Assembly: GCF_036237275.1 (NCBI RefSeq)
Contig: NZ_CP108352.1
Span: 4,030,001 to 4,094,000 of the forward strand
DNA length: 64,000 nt
Direction of reading: 5' to 3'
Source of the DNA: Streptomyces sp. NBC_01353
GTDB lineage: Bacteria > Actinomycetota > Actinomycetes > Streptomycetales > Streptomycetaceae
Each line of letters starts with the position of its first letter. Position 1 is the first letter of the stretch. The notes beneath the pieces are model-generated. The model searched no databases. It was given only the letters and a program-made list of their open reading frames with translations, and had not been told where the DNA came from. Below, in pieces: positions 63,615 to 64,000 of the stretch. A program made the position numbers and the translations under genes.

Positions 63615-64000
63615 GGAAGGACCTCCGGGGCAGGGAGCGGTTCGGTCATGAGATCGGGGGTGGGGGAGGCGGGCGGGCGGCGGTCCCGAACGGCGCCCGC
63701 CTCGGGCAGCCGCAGGGTGAAGGTGGAGCCCTGGCCTTCGGTGCTCCAGACGGTGACCTCCCCGCCGTGCGAGGCGGCCACGTGCTTGACGATGGCCAGG
63801 CCGAGCCCCGTGCCTCCGGTGGCGCGGGAGCGGGCGGGGTCGACGCGGTAGAAGCGTTCGAAGACCCGCTCGCGGTCCTTCTCGGAGATGCCGATGCCCT
63901 GGTCGGTCACCGCTATCTCGATCAGGTCGCCGCCGGGGGCCGCCACGCGGCGGGCGGCGATGCCCACCCGTGTACGGGCCGGGGAGTAGTTGACCGCGTT
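63611..64000 (-). CDS. phoR: Sensor histidine kinase PhoR, C-terminal part (cut by window edge)
   Basis: The 129 visible residues are the HATPase core: [14 protein letters not shown] (N box), [20 protein letters not shown] (G1), [20 protein letters not shown] (G2) and [14 protein letters not shown]. The rest of the gene, including the membrane and HisKA parts, continues beyond base 64000. Phosphorylates PhoP. Gene order phoR then phoP, with overlapping stop and start, is that of streptomycetes. Confidence 0.93.
   Translation of the reverse strand, partial: NAVNYSPARTRVGIAARRVAAPGGDLIEIAVTDQGIGISEKDRERVFERFYRVDPARSRATGGTGLGLAIVKHVAASHGGEVTVWSTEGQGSTFTLRLPEAGAVRDRRPPASPTPDLMTEPLPAPEVLP

Overview
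This is a GC-rich actinobacterial chromosome segment, almost certainly from a Streptomyces. The evidence is the codon bias, many GTG starts, the families present (CdgB, MsiK, CarD, PhoR-PhoP, an HbpS/SenS/SenR-like set, a solitary CIRCE-controlled groEL) and a gene order that, from memory, matches the core of the S. coelicolor chromosome around SCO4229-SCO4307, read backwards. Most of the window is conserved housekeeping DNA with small variable patches.

Layout. 1-9.8 kb: the end of a MurR-type regulator with murQ (cell-wall recycling), a broken small membrane gene, a barstar-domain protein, an RTX-like secreted protein, a small lipoprotein/secreted pair, a frameshifted HTH regulator, a secreted tripeptidyl aminopeptidase and a DUF1062 protein, then about 1 kb without genes that holds a long inverted repeat. 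9.8-21.7 kb: a PL9 pectate lyase with its own promoter and LacI-type operator, GNAT and SRPBCC genes, groEL with CIRCE, a cold-shock gene, a MoaD/ThiS protein, thrC under a SAM riboswitch, gpgS, a sortase-type surface protein and otsA. 21.8-33 kb: M6 protease, otsB, a sugar-binding lipoprotein divergent from nagK-nagA with two DasR-like sites between them, a PfkB kinase, a carbohydrate-binding-like membrane protein, and cdgB with a consensus BldD box.

33-50 kb: flavin reductase, arfB, terD, M1 peptidase, an HbpS/SenS/SenR redox-sensing set, FAD enzymes, pentapeptide protein, quinone oxidoreductase, a RidA remnant, GNAT, an aminoglycoside phosphotransferase-like gene, a DadA-like oxidase, and a DUF485-ActP symporter pair. 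50.1-51.8 kb: an apparent relic of an integrative element at the 3' end of tRNA-Thr(TGT), with two unknown genes, a truncated NUDIX gene and a C-terminal piece of a tyrosine integrase. 51.9-64 kb: msiK with a DasR-like site, a nucleotidyltransferase, a DoxX-family protein, a decayed rmlC fragment, rlmB-cysS, ispD-ispF, carD, a lipoprotein, and phoR-phoP (phoR cut by the window edge).

Themes. Amino-sugar and cell-wall recycling (murQ, nagKA, sugar-binding protein, msiK) may be linked by shared operators. Trehalose and glucosylglycerate genes (otsA, otsB, gpgS) cluster. Several genes show a -10 box only 6-7 nt before the start codon, so they are probably leaderless. Several genes carry short tandem repeats that begin at their stop codon, a recurring local feature. 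I see no CRISPR array, no biosynthetic gene cluster and no intact transposase.
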